Counted from the first letter of the stretch, positions 22,565 through 34,137 are shown. The stretch is 64,000 nt of DNA from Bathynomus jamesi (GCA_023014485.1 JAJOZX010012230.1:1-64000), one strand, 5' to 3'. Program-made: numbers and translations. Notes: generated from the letters alone by a model not told the origin.

Positions 22565-24183
22565 CATGTTCTGCCTTTGACAACCAAATTTCTGGCTGAA
22601 ATGTTTACATTCAACAAAATGTAAGGACACGTCTACAGGAGGTGAAGCACGCTTAGTTTTCTGTAATTCTCTCATCAGGCGCAGGTGTCTGGGAAGGCTA
22701 TATCCTGGTTGCAGCAATAAGCCCTTCATCTCCCAGCCATGCTGTAACGGGTCCAAGTCTGGTGGAGAAGGCACACCAGCAACCTTCCACAATACAGTTT
22801 GGTAATGTGTTCGTTCATAGTGGCGCCTAAAGGCAGCCATCGTAGGTGGCAAACTGTTCGACATCTGTGGTGCGTAACTTTTGACAGGAATCTTAGTTTT
22901 ACACATGGTTTGTAAGGATGCTTCTGGTTCTTGGCCACATAGTGTGGCTACAAACTCCTGACACGAAGCCGTGACCTCAGTTAGTGATGCAGCTTGGTAT
23001 CCAAGGCTGGTTGAACCAGCCAATGCCCCTAGCTTCTTAAGACTGTTGTCTTGCCTATTCCAGCAAAAGAGGACACTGTGTCACACCCAGTCAAGGATTG
23101 AGTTTCAAGAAAGTCTGGAATGATTATAGCATTTTTTATGACTACCTCATTCATATTAATCACACTGTGGCTGGCAAAATGACTTCATAGTTACTTTGAC
23201 TGTGAGTGGCGTACCATTGGTACGAGCATACAGAAGGTGGGCAAATACAGGGTGTACATAAAGTCAGGATCTATTTTTGTGAAGCACTTGGAAATTATAT
23301 GGAATTCAATCATAAAATGATAAAGTGGTAACATTTATTAAATAATTAAGAGTAGGATTCGACGTGACGCCCATCAGTATCCCTGCACAGCTCAAATCGT
23401 TCCGCAGCATTTCTAAACACATTCTGGAGCATTTGCGGGATTATGTTATCTGCAGCAGTTCGTATACGTGTACATAAGTTTTCAAGACTCGTAATCTTCG
23501 TCTGATAGACGTGCGATTTGATAAAGCCCCATGCAAAGAAATCTAAAGGGGTTAAATCTGGTGATCTCGCTGGCCAAGGTCTGTTGCTTCCGCGTCCGAT
23601 CCAGCGATTTGGAAAACGTCCATTAGATAATCCTGAACAATTTTGGCATAATGACAAGGAGCACCATCATGTTGATAGACGACGGGGATAGGATTGTTAG
23701 TACCGTCGTCTATCAACATGATGGTGCTCCTTGTCACTATGTCAAATTGTTCAGGATTATCTAAATGGACGTTTTCCAATCGCTGGATCGGACGCGGAAG
23801 CAACAAACCTTGGCCAGCGAGATCACCAGATTTAACCCCTTTAGATTTCTTTGCATGGGGCTTTATCAAATCGCACGTCTATCAGACGAAGATTACGAGT
23901 CTTGAAAACTTACGTACATGTATACGAACTGCTGCAGATAACATAACCCCGCAAATGCTCCAGAATGTGTTTAGAAATGCTGCGGAACGATTTGAGCTGT
24001 TGAGGGATACTGATGGGCGTCACGTCGAATCCTACTCTTAATTATTTTAATAATGTTACCACTTTATCATTTTATGATTGAATTCCATATAATTTCCAAG
24101 TGCTTCACAAAAATAGATCCTGACTTTATGTACACCCAGTATTAGAAGCATATCAGTGTTGTCAGATACTACTCTAATCTGTT
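22565..24183 (-). pseudogene. FEN/XPG-like nuclease gene remnant, split by mariner
   Basis: Read from 24183 downwards. After a possible splice acceptor (AAATTAACAG) the frame gives RVVSDNTDMLLI, then the palindromic mariner at 23248-24139. Removing that element with one TA continues FAHLLYARTNG without a break. Further on (about 23100-23060) is a LTGCDTVSSFAGIGK motif, which matches the GSD plus helix-hairpin-helix GxGxK signature of FEN/XPG nucleases. The downstream part (23023-22565) shares the FVATLCGQ..LPPT..AFRRH layout with the nuclease gene at 28592-30699, so it is a diverged relative. Frame breaks lie near 23050 and 23150, and the end is truncated before any CXC cluster. Role inferred: nuclease of an Academ-like transposon. 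Confidence 0.65.
23248..24139. mobile_element. Palindromic mariner, copy 1
   Basis: An 892-bp, TA-flanked element (TA at 23246-23247 and 24140-24141) made of two inverted copies of the same 3' transposase half. The ends are CAGGGTGTACATAAAGTCAG. Each arm encodes FPNRWIGRGSN, PARSPDLTPLDFFAWGFIKS and a C-terminus RFELCRDTDGRHVESYS or close to it. The arms meet at GACGACGG, a 17-nt loop, CCGTCGTC. Neither arm has the N-terminal DNA-binding domain. It interrupts the FEN-like gene. Confidence 0.9.
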
Positions 24184-24383
24184 AATTTTTATTCACTTTT
24201 CCTTTTAACTAAAAACTCAGTAAATAACTTGGTTTGAGTTAAATTACATATATGAAACCTCAGTTTTAGTATTTATAAAACTACTCAATAAAACCTATTC
24301 AGTTTGGGGAGTTTATTACATTATGAAAGATTGTAAAAAAGAAAAAGGAGTAATTCTTTTTAGAATATATATATATATATATA

Positions 24384-24692
24384 TAAAGGACGACGCTTGT
24401 ATAGAAGAACGTTCCGCACAAGATGAGGAGAAAGAACGAACAAATGAAAAATGGTAACCACCCGGGGAATCGAACCCGGGATCTTCCGATTCCCGGTCAG
24501 ATATGCTAACCACTACACCATGGGCCTCGATTAAGCAGAAGTCGTAATTCTCCTACATACGAACAGAAACCAATGCCCTGAGGGGGCACCTCCCGCATGT
24601 CGCACATATATACATTTTTCATTTGTTCGTTCTTTCTCCTCATCTTGTGCGGAACGTTCTTCTATACAAGCGTCGTTCTTTACGTTAATTAT
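24384..24692. repeat. SINE-like unit with inverted ends
   Basis: Same family as 10559-11137. An ACGACGCTTGTATAGAAGAA block opens it and its reverse complement closes it at about 24690. The tRNA-like core on the minus strand (about 24530-24452) has TGGTGTAGTGGTTAGCAT and CCCGGGTTCGATTCCCCGGG. Box A and box B are well preserved. A (TA)n-(TG)n tract (24718-24780) follows. Confidence 0.7.
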
Positions 24693-24715
24693 ACTGTGTG
24701 TTGTTTGCAGTTAAA

Positions 24716-24780
<65 letters not shown>

Positions 24781-24929
24781 GAAAAGTGTTTCCACAGGAA
24801 AATAAATTTATGTTAAAATTTAAAAGATATAATTCTGTTTGTATAAATTAAAATATTAATCCTTTAGAAGATATTATTCTGCTCATATAAATTAAAATAG
24901 GAATCCGTTAAATTTTTAATGTTTGTATA

Positions 24930-25110
24930 TAGTCAGGGGGCTTAATCATATAATTGTTCAAATCATTCCAAAAGTGCCATTTTTGGACCACAGGTAGCTA
25001 TGACCATACTAATTTGAATGTTTGCGGGAGCCAAGCTGGGCTCCCACTGTGGCGGCCATATTGGCCAAATCAAAATGGTCGCTGTCCAAAATGACATCCA
25101 CTTGAGTACC
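24930..25110 (+). repeat. Left terminal inverted repeat of the 6.1-kb element
   Basis: The first 18 bp are perfectly matched at the right end. The shared blocks CCAAAAGTGCCATTTTT, GCTATGACCATA, TTTGCGGGAGCCAA and GTGGCGGCCAT then occur in the same order in the reverse complement of 30900-31076, with substitutions and short gaps. Confidence 0.85.
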
Positions 25111-25559
25111 AATACTAGTACAGGTTACATAGTTAACTTGATAAAAAATAAGAGTCAGCATCAACATCTTTTGTTATTAAACTTTAGTATATACGCAAGC
25201 ATGACTCCAGATTCCTGGGATCTTGGGAGCATTGCTCCAGTAAATTTGACCATGAGAAAAAGTAAATTTGGGTTTGGGTTTTGTTCATCCGCTAGACGTT
25301 ATGCAATTTTTTTGCGTATACGTTCTTGTACAAACCAATTTTTTTAAATTACAAATTTAGTTATTTTAAGTTTAGTTGGTAATTCCATATTTAACAATTA
25401 TTTTTATTTTTTGTTAAGCTTCAATGTTTTGATAATTAAAATTTTATTAAAACGTATATTTTTTTAATATAAAATTATCAGGATTGGACTATGTTCCATT
25501 GATCTCGGCCAGGTTTGATAAATTGGCCAGATAATTACTTGTGCGGTTTTAAGTAATCC

Positions 25560-25750
25560 ACCATGACTCTAGAATTGAAAAGTTTAGTTAAGTTTAAACT
25601 TACTTTTACTTACTTTAACTTACCTACTTTTACTTACTCTTCCTTACTTTTACTAAGTTTAAGCACTTACGTTTACTTGCTTTCATTGTACTATATTTAC
25701 TTACTTTTACTCACTTTTACCATACTATATTTACTAACTTTTACTTATTT
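25560..25750 (+). repeat. CTTACTTTTA minisatellite in transposon leader
   Basis: Irregular tandem units of ACTTACTTTTA type just upstream of TATTTTTTCAG|GTAGTC, which looks like a splice acceptor immediately before the first methionine of the plus-strand gene. The tract would lie in a leader intron. Confidence 0.6.
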
Positions 25751-25780
25751 TGTATTTTTTCAGGTAGTCAATAATCAATA

Positions 25781-28329
25781 ATGGATCCTAATATTGATGA
25801 AGTTGGAGAGAAAAGTGAGGGTGTTAAAAGGGGTTACTTTTGTGGTCAATGCAAGAACAAATATTCAAAGAAGCAAAACTGGGGAACATTTTAATTCCAA
25901 AAAAAATATTTGTTACAATACAAGAGGTCCCAGAGTTTGGGCCCACAGCTTAGATATTGCAGTAAAGAAATATCAAGATGAAGTGCAGCAAAGAGATACG
26001 GCAAAGCAGTCATTTAGTTTGTTCACAAATGTGCTAGTGCTAGACCTCAGAAAAATGAACCAACTTCATCAACTGCTAATCTAGGAAATGAAACTTTTTC
26101 ACTAGATGTTTCACAGACTGAAGAAAGTGCTTCTCCTCCACCTAAGAAACAAAAGGTAAGTGAGGAATCTGCGCATCAGACTAACAAAACTGCTTTAGAG
26201 GAATTTGAAAATTCCCAAATCCAGAAGACATTGAATGCAATTTTGCGCCTAAAAAAAAACTCACCAAGCTGTTGTGGTTAATAAAGAGAAGAGTCAAAAT
26301 ATGCCTTCAAGTTCAAGTGTTGCATCCAAATCTAATAAAGCAAAAAGCAACAAATTTGACATTTCCATAGCCCATTTAAGCAAGTGTAAATCAATACAAG
26401 AAATCCTGAACAATGATTTGATCAAATCTACATTCAAATTGGTGGAAAAGAAGGATCTAGGGCATGCTGATGATTCATTTTCAGTACCAAGTGATATAAT
26501 GGAAAACATTGCAAATAGTGACACTAATATGCCTGATGTAGATATAGCTGTTGAGGATGAAGATGATGATAATCAAGAAGATATTGATGATGCTTCTGAT
26601 GATAAAATGTTTACATTATATTGCATAGCTTGCTTGCACAGACTCCAAAGCATGTGCTTCAGACAAACATTCTAACATAAAAGGTTACTTCAATGTTAAA
26701 GATTTAACCTATGTATGCAAACAAGGAGAAAATCAAGAGAGATGGTTTAGAAATCTGAAAACCCACCTGAAGAGACATTTAATTAAACTTCAGCATCATC
26801 AAAGAGCTGCTGTTTATGAAGTGATGAAAACATCTTCTCGGAACACTACTAACGCATAGAAGACTTATATGGCAACATCTTATACTACATAATGAAAACA
26901 AACACTGCATGGGCTCTATATCCAGTACTTCTAGCTGTATTACATAGGTCAGGTTGTGAGGTTGGAAATTTGAATCATAGCACACATGCGTGCGAGACAA
27001 TTTGTGAGCTATTAGATAATCAACTTAAAGAACAAACTGTAAAGTGGTTCTTAGAACAAACTTCAGTAACAATAACAGCTGACATTGGAACAATTTTGGG
27101 ATTAAGCATGCTAGTTGTATTAGTTATGAGTGAAGAAGATAAGACTGTAAAACTTGCTGGGATAAATTTAGTACGCAGCAAATCAGGAGTTTATTTGGCC
27201 AATGAAATTTTTGATGTGTTGAAGTCTCCTAATCACTTGAAACTATCTGAAGAAGCAATTAAATCCAAGGTATCTGGAATGGTTGGAGATGGGGCTTTTT
27301 GTAAGGACAACGAGCCATTTAAAAACGAAATGAAAAAGTTGTTTGGAGAAAATTTCAAATTTCGATGGGACTTAATGCATCTTGAACAGAGCCCACGTTG
27401 ATGCATTGAAGAAAATTTGTAAACTAAGTGAGCTTTTAGACTTTATTCAGAATCACTCTTCAAATCTGAGATCAGGCCTTGACTATACCAATATGGTTCT
27501 TGACAAAATCATTGGTTTTAAGAGACCAAAACTCAAATCTGATACTCGCATGGTTAATTACGAATTTGATCAATTTGACAGATTTGTGGAAAATTGTGTT
27601 TTTTGATCATCCACAAGAGAAAGAAATTAGTGCCAAGTTCTATGTATTGATTTCCTATGTAACAAAGATTATGTTGCAAGTAGCTCAAAAAACCACAGTT
27701 AGTGCAGAATTTGTATAAAATATATTTTATAAAGAAGGAGGGAAAACTGTTATGTTAAGAGTGATGGAAACAATTTCCAAATTAGCTAATGGAGGAAATG
27801 CAATGATGTAGTTTCTGAATTTAAGCACGATACCACAGGGCAGCAAAAGGAACTAACAGCTGAGGATTACATCCTAAATGAAGTTTACAAATACATCAAG
27901 AAACGTTCTGATTACTACCAGGTTGCTGAAGTTGCTAGACCATCCAGAACCAGATCTGAAAGTAGTTTTACAAAAGACTCAGTGATAAATTGGCTGACAG
28001 AATATATAGAACAGCTGTGGAAAGGAATCACAGAGAGATTAAAGCATTTTGATAAAGATGGATCAACTGCCTGGAGTGAAGCACCAGCTGAAGGGACATT
28101 CTCCATTCTTGGTTACATTGTTGAACACAAAGGATCCATTAAGCCATCTCATTTGACTAAGCTGTGCAGAATTGTGAAGGAGGGTCCAGCTCCAGGCACT
28201 AGATCTGCTGTAATGATCACACAGAAAGCCATTGATCAGTGGCCAAGCATACATGGCCGTAAATTCACAACAAATGCCTACATGCAAGGTCTAACATCGT
28301 CCACTGTTGCTGCTGCAATGAATAAATAA
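25781..28329 (+). pseudogene. RNase H-like transposase candidate of the 6.1-kb element
   Basis: Starts at a methionine (MDPNIDEVGEKSEGVK) just after a splice-acceptor-like site and is readable with about six frame breaks. N-terminal: a Tyr-Phe-Cys-Gly-Gln-Cys motif (about 25840) and a basic PPPKKQK signal (about 26140). At about 26620-26830: a Cys-X2-Cys then HLKRHLIKLQHH, a possible zinc finger. At about 26892-27606: VTITADIG, then GMVGDGAFCKDNEPF, then FRWDLMHL..NRAHVDALKK, an Asp..Asp..His layout like the catalytic region of hAT/KIAA1586-type transposases. At 27982-28329: AEGTFSILGYIVEH, reminiscent of hAT dimerisation regions. The final block is intact to its stop. It could be the transposase proper; the family is uncertain because hAT elements make 8-bp duplications, which this one lacks. 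Confidence 0.6.
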
Positions 28330-28591
28330 ACTTAAGGTGAGTTATAAACTGTACATTATTGTATTATTATGTTTAGCTAAAACAATTTGTAATTGGTATG
28401 TCGTCAATTCAAGAGTTTACTATCATTAACCTATCTAGTGGTGTAAGGGGAAAAAAAGTAAATTCAGAGCTGTGCTCCAGTAAATTTTTTCAAATCTGGA
28501 GTCATGTACGCAAGTACAATCTTCTTTATTCCTTTTACTCACAGTACTGCATCTCATGATAATGTCTATCCAATAGGTGGCTGTTCACTGA

Positions 28592-30699
28592 TTAATAGTC
28601 GTCATTGTTCAGGCAGCCACCCTCACACTTGCAGAGTGTCGTACATCGAATTCCAGCACTACTGCATTTGCAATTCCCTCTGCAGGCTTTAGTGCATCCG
28701 CAATGAAGGAGAAGAGCACATGCCTTACTGGCATCAGCGAGAGTTGTCCAGAAAGGGAGCCATTGGTTGCTGCGCTTGTCATATTCCCATCCCCATTTAT
28801 CAAAAGCAGGGAGTGTCTGATGGCATGTGGTTGACTGCTTCCACACAAAACTTGCCTGCAACAATGACCTCTTGATATGCTGGAAGAGGGCAGCTTGGGT
28901 AGGTGGTATGCTGTCCAATGATCGACTGCCACTAGAAAACAGATGGTGCCTGGCTACGTTTACAGATGCTTGTCCACATGTTTTACTGTACATGAGCACA
29001 ACAAACCTCTCAATGTGTGTCATTTCAGGAGATACTAGACTGAAGGACTCGGGTCTTCAGTCAATTTGATCATGGTTTCAGTTAAGTTTGGTGTATTATT
29101 CCATGCAGTCCATGCTGTCTTCTTCCCACATCCAGAAACTGAGACGTAGTGTCGCAGCCTGTTAGTGCATGGAACAGAGGTAGAGCCAGCGACTTTGATG
29201 GACCAAGCTGTGATTGAATGCTGTGCACTGGGATGTCTCGGTAATATTTGCCACTACCAAAACCAATCCAGAGTTCTGTTAGGTCAAGCTGTTGAAAGAA
29301 AGCAATGGCAAGAACGACTATGTCACTGTCAACAGTGCGGATGAATGCTTTCTTGTGACCCTGAGATGATGCGTGAGCAAGATGCAGAATGATCCGCGTA
29401 TCTGCCTCTGTGTGGTTGCATGGTTGGAGCCCTGATATATCAAATGCTTTATTGGAGAGCACAGTTTCTAATTCAGTCTGAGGAGGAGTTTTCCACCCAT
29501 GTCAATCTTGATCAGCTGTTTACTGATAAAGACGAACAGTTCCTTCTTGTTTTCCACATTTTTCAAATATGACTGCGTCTCGTTTGGGAATGGGTGTGGT
29601 ACCATCACTATCTGGATCAAGTCGAGTACATGCTCCTGAACCACGCCGCTGCTGTGCAAGTGATTTCAGACTGTCTTCAGGATAGGTATCCCCACGGCAT
29701 CGACGCGCTCAACTGTGTCAGTCATCTGTGCTTTAATGAAAGGTATGATGTGTAGAGATACATATTCAGCAAATGTTGATGCTCTACTTGGACGCACAAT
29801 GTGGACGATGGCGGCCATGTCATACAACTGAACTGTCACTTGTTTAGCAGGATTGGCAGATCCAGTTGGTGCATTGACACATGCAAGAATGTCTGATTTA
29901 TTTCCAGCTCTGAGTGAACCTCGGTCTGAGAGTGAAGGGGGCTCTCGCTGATTCTCGTATGTGAAGAATTCTGTCATATCCGCATCTGGACGTGATTGTA
30001 GAGACAGGAATAGCTGAGTAATGAGCACTGTGTTTTGCTTCTGTACCCCCACTTTGCTACTCTTCTTGCGTGGGTCTGGCCGATTGCTGAATGTGTACAC
30101 ATTGTTTTCTTTATAGTGTTTGATATAGGAACTGTCCCTTTGTCCAGCCTAGTTCTTTACATACTCCTCATGAAGGGCTTGGCCAACTTCCTGTATCTGT
30201 GACAGTGATGCTGCTACTTCATTCTCCATAACATCGTGTGTGTCAAGGGCTACAAGCTCCTGATTTGTGGCCAGGAAGGGGTTGCCCAGTTCAGACACCA
30301 CCTTTGTGAATGACTTGACATCCTTCAAAAACCTAGACTGTAGCCCAGGTGCTGTTTCGTGGTGGCCAGTTGGTCCTTCTGTAAGTTTCTGAGCATTCTC
30401 AAACTCTTCTATCATTCTAACACATTCAGGACCTGCCAACATGTACAATGCTAATGCTTCTGTTTTTGTCATAGAGGTCAGATGCTCCACCACAGCCCTG
30501 CATACTTTGTTCATCTGCTCATGAGATTGATCTTTCGCGATGAGGCGTACGAGCAGACTTTTGGACTGTAAAGTTCCCTTTGAGGTACTCTGCGTACACC
30601 TGTGGATGGCTTTCAGCAAGACCAACCATATCTCTGACATGAATCGGCAACCAGCGGGCATAGTTAGTGTGGTCCAGTGTGTTACAACCACAAATCTAA
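28592..30699 (-). pseudogene. FEN/XPG-like nuclease with CXC cluster
   Basis: Read from 30699 (after a TTGCACTTAG acceptor-like site). The first block has NYARWLPIHVRDMVGLAE and, after a frameshift near 30540, IAKDQSHEQMNKV. The block at 30100-29666 has a conserved linker. The block at 29462-29082 has HTEADTRIILHLA, then TVDSDIVVLAIAFF, then LTGCDTTSQF, and in the neighbouring frame SGCGKKTAWTAWNN. This is the FEN/XPG layout: E-A-D, D-S-D, G-C-D, then a helix-hairpin-helix Gly-X-Gly-Lys. The last block (29023-28592) ends in a cysteine-rich CGCTKACRGNCKCSSAG..CKCEGGC cluster, a CXC/tesmin-type zinc module that binds DNA in other proteins. Breaks: about 30540, 30145, 29660, 29465 and 29120. Inferred role: processing transposition intermediates and binding the ends. 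Confidence 0.7.
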
Positions 30700-30899
30700 G
30701 TGCAATAATTATGTATCATGATTCAATTGACATAAAATGTACATTTCTTATAAAATAATATCAAATGTGGATATATACGACCTGACGTATATCTTGAATT
30801 AAAAAACAAATATCAGACTGGATTCTCTATACTCAAAAACATACAAAAAGTGTCATTATTTGCTGTTCTACTATGATTGGTTGTTATTTGATCGCCCAA

Positions 30900-31076
30900 T
30901 GTCAGACCAGATGGCGGCCATCTTGGATTCGTCCATAATGGCCGCCACAAGGAGAGCCCATGTTGGCTCCCGCAAAAAAATGAATGCTTATGGTCATATC
31001 TACCCCTGGTAAAAAATGGTACTTTTGGAACAAAGGGAACAATCGGGGTGATTTTTTGGATTAAGCCCCCTGACTA
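30900..31076 (-). repeat. Right terminal inverted repeat of the 6.1-kb element
   Basis: Mirror of the left end: GATGGCGGCCAT, GGAGCCCATGTTGGCTCCCG, TTATGGTCATATC, AAATGGTACTTTTGG and finally GATTAAGCCCCCTGACTA. Confidence 0.85.
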
Positions 31077-31383
31077 ATAGAGGCCTCGATGCCCGCGCGG
31101 ATTCTCTGCACCTTTTCGATAAGCCTAACGATGTTCTCCACAGTTGCCACATCTACAATCTTAAACAGATTCCTAAATTCTAAAATGTTGTTTTCGATTA
31201 TTATTATTATAAATCACATAAAAGAGCTAAATGTAAAAAACTACAATTATATAAATTCTTGTGCTAATATCCAATTATATAAATTCTTTTGGTAATACCA
31301 TTATTAGAGTAAAAATTTACGAGTAAATAAGCCTTGGTAAACGTGGCAGCACGGAAAACTCCTCGAGGAGAACACCTCGAGGG

Positions 31384-32270
31384 CAGTGTTGCCAACTTGG
31401 CCTTTTTCAGGCTAGATTTAGCCTATTTTAGCTTCGGCTAGCCTTTTATTTTACTTAATAGCCTATGGCCTTAAATCTGGCAACTTTTTGTTCTAATTTA
31501 GCCTTAATCTAGCCTCTTTTCATATCAAATTGCGAGCGTACTAAAATGTTTTTTCACGTTGTAGCGTGTCAAAATACGTACAATTACGTCGGAAGAGTGT
31601 CATCTTGTACTGATTTGATAGAAGTGGTTTCAGTCGTTGTTAGTTTCTTCTTGTACGTGAATGTGTATTGTATAGTGTAAATTGTTATTATAAAGTGAAT
31701 TAAGTGAACCTTCCAGTAACATTAGTCAAATAAATCTTCAATGGAAATAATCTAATACTTGTAAAATGGGAACAGATTCATGACACTGAAAAGTTTTGGG
31801 CTGAGGTTTCAGTGTATACTGATGCAGCAGGATCTAATCCCTTCAGAGGGCTTGCTGCTGTAGCTAGACGTGTTTTGTGCATCCCCCATTCTAATGCTGA
31901 AGTGGAGAGAATTTTTAGCCAGATGAACATCGTTTAAAAGTAAACAGAGAAACAGAATGAAGAGAGACCTTTTAAATGCAATACTTAGCATTCGAGCTGG
32001 AATTAGAAGAGCTGAAAAGTCTTGTTACTCATACAGTTTACCTCAAAACATAATTCAAAACATAGGGACCAAATTAACTTACGAGAATGCTGACGAAACA
32101 GAACATGATTCCGATGAGGATTTAAATGATGTTGACACACTATTTTTGTCATAATGTAAGTAAAATGTTTAGCCTATTTTTTAGCCTATTTTTATTAGGG
32201 TTATAGCCTTTATAGCCTATATTTTCTTCTAATCTAGCCTTACTCTCAGGAGATAATGTTGGCAACACTG
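31384..32270 (+). mobile_element. hAT element with perfect CTCGAGGG duplication
   Basis: An 887-bp element with ends CAGTGTTGCCAAC and GTTGGCAACACTG, flanked by CTCGAGGG on both sides (31376-31383, 32271-32278). The interior (31790-31990) encodes FRGLAAVARRVLCIPHSNAE followed by VERIFSQMN, the hAT dimerisation motif, with a stop and frame change before KVNRETE. Subterminal repeats of TTTAGCCTATTTTTAGCC are present at both ends. The left ~400 bp lack coding similarity, so the catalytic domain has been deleted. Confidence 0.9.
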
Positions 32271-32279
32271 CTCGAGGGA

Positions 32280-32748
32280 AGTAGTTAGAGTCTCGCCTCG
32301 GCCTCGAGTGGGTGTGAGTGTCCGCCCTTGGGCCGGGCCGTTTCGGCTGGGCCCCGTAGCTTTTTGATGTAATCATTTGTTCGTTAATACTTCTCTAAAC
32401 CAAGTGTTGTGTTAAGGTTCTGATTCTCTAATTACTCTGTTGTGTAAAGGATTTCATTTCTAATATTCTGCGCAAATAAAGAACTGACAAAGGGTGATGC
32501 GTCATTTATATCCTTCAACGTGAGAGAAGCATTCCACTCCCTCAGCGGTCGGAGGGAAGGGACGCCATAGAAGCAAGGGTATAAAGTATTGTTCCGAAAT
32601 CTTCGCAGTCAGATTAATTAATTAAAACGGTATAAACTTCCTTAGTGGTACGAGGAAGCGACATACTGAGAATGCATAGATCGGGGAGATGATATAACGA
32701 AGCATAACAACGAAGCATCATCATATTCCCCCCCCCCCCCCCGATATA

Positions 32749-32781
<33 letters not shown>

Positions 32782-33780
32782 ATATATCATCATTATTATT
32801 TATTGGTCTATTGACAGTAGGCCCTATAATAATATTACATTAATTAAATAAATGTCTGCTTGAGGTTTGAGGTCACCAGATCTTTAGATCAAAATAATAA
32901 ATGACATTAAAATAAGGTTTTTAATAGAGTGAATCTTCTTCCTTTAATAAAACAAAACAAATAAAGAAATAAGCGCTTGAATTGAAATAAACAATTACTT
33001 ATGCTGATTGAATTACTGTGCAGAGTGCAAGATTAGATTGTTGAAATTAACGTTGATTACAAAAAGACAAATGCACAATTGTTAATTACATTATTAACGA
33101 AAAGTAATATTGCGCGAATGAATGAATTTGTATTTAATTAACTTAATGAATGAATATATCCAAACAATGTCTTGCTAAAGGACGTGGCATCTTGAATGTG
33201 TGCCAGCAGACTGACGACGGATGGAAAGGTTTTCTCAAGCCGAGGCGCGAAATGGTGATAAAGGTCGCTTGTCTCTGGTCGAAAATAATAAACGCCTTGT
33301 TTGAGAGATGCGATCGAGGGAAATCTTGTGTCGGCTTGAGACGAGTAAATGCCTGCAGGTGTCTGGTTGTAAGAGTCGCTGAAGAAGTGCTTGAAGTGTG
33401 TCCCTATATAATAGTCTCCTCTCAATGACCGTGAGGGAACGAGACAAAGAAAATAGAAACTGAAGGGAGAGGTACTGTAACAAGTGGCCGTTGTGTCGCC
33501 GGAGGAGAGGGAGACTGGAGGTGCAGGAGAACAATAGAGTAGGGAAACAATAGAGCAGGGCAGCAGGGTTCTTCAGAAGCGAAAGAGAAGGAATCGGTCG
33601 AGTTGGGGAAGCAGGGGTTTCTCGGGGGTGATAGACAATGGCTGAGTTGAGAAGCAGAGGAACCGCGGAATGTTGGCGGGGGATGGGGGAACAGAGGGAC
33701 AACGAGTGGTCGGGGCAAGGGGAACTGGACGAAGTTCACATGTGATAGCTTCAGAACGAACTTGAGAATGTTTACACAGC
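32280..33780. other. Stretch without recognisable genes
   Basis: Contains a G+C-rich edge near 32300-32360, a run of 14 C at about 32736, a (TA)n tract (32750-32786), and a purine-rich block at 33430-33720 with weak open frames on both strands. No protein family recognised. Confidence 0.5.
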
Positions 33781-33811
33781 TGATATATATATATATATAT
33801 ATGAATAGAAA

Positions 33812-34125
33812 CGACATAAGTATTAAGGAACGTTTCTGCACACGAGGAGGAGAGATAACGAAATAATGAAAAATGAGGCGAACCGCCTGGGAAACGAACC
33901 CAGGGCCTTCCAATTGCCGGTCGGACGCTCTACCATTATGCTACGGACCTCACTCAATCACAAATCGAAATTCTCCCAAATAGGGCAGAAACCAATGCCC
34001 TCAGAGAGCACCCTCGCAAATCGTGAATATGCGCAAATAACTACAATGACCGCGCAGTATATAAATGAATAGAAACGACATAAGTATTAAGGAACGTTTC
34101 TGCACACGAGGAGGAGAGATAACGG
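33812..34125 (-). repeat. tRNA-like SINE unit between direct repeats
   Basis: AACGACATAAGTATTAAGGA plus the following 45 bp occur twice in the same orientation (33812 and 34073). Between them the minus strand carries a tRNA-like core (33950-33874) with TAGCATAATGGTAGAGC and CTGGGTTCGTTTCCCAGG. It is a distant relative of the 10.6- and 24.4-kb units: the AATGCCCTGAGGGG-like tail is shared in diverged form. Confidence 0.6.
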
Positions 34126-34137
34126 ATTCGTATTGTA

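Larger units (their letters stand above)
24930..31076. mobile_element. Academ-like DNA transposon, two convergent genes
   Basis: A 6147-bp element. It starts TAGTCAGGGGGCTTAATC and ends with the exact complement GATTAAGCCCCCTGACTA. Flanks are ATA on both sides (24927-24929, 31077-31079), a 3-bp duplication; an equivalent reading is a 2-bp TA duplication with a TIR starting at G. Weaker inverted similarity continues about 150-200 bp inwards. Inside are a plus-strand gene (about 25781-28329) and a minus-strand gene (about 30699-28592) that converge with 262 bp between stops. Known Academ elements are described as having 3-4-bp duplications, an XPG-like nuclease and a Cys8 zinc finger, which fits; the superfamily call remains inference. 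Both genes have frame breaks, so it is inactive. Confidence 0.75.

Noticed and set aside
25781..28329. Assigning the plus-strand gene firmly to the hAT superfamily
   Set aside because: The element has a 2-3-bp duplication instead of 8 bp, and the resemblance rests on short motifs only.
32750..32790. Origin, CRISPR or bacterial operon signals anywhere in the window
   Set aside because: No regularly spaced direct repeats with unique spacers, no ribosome-binding sites before open frames; the regular repeats are microsatellites and minisatellites.
33138..33913. Long overlapping frames on the minus strand (up to 163 residues)
   Set aside because: Low-complexity Ser/Leu/Pro composition from a purine-rich tract, with no conserved motif and a SINE and (TA)n in the upper one.
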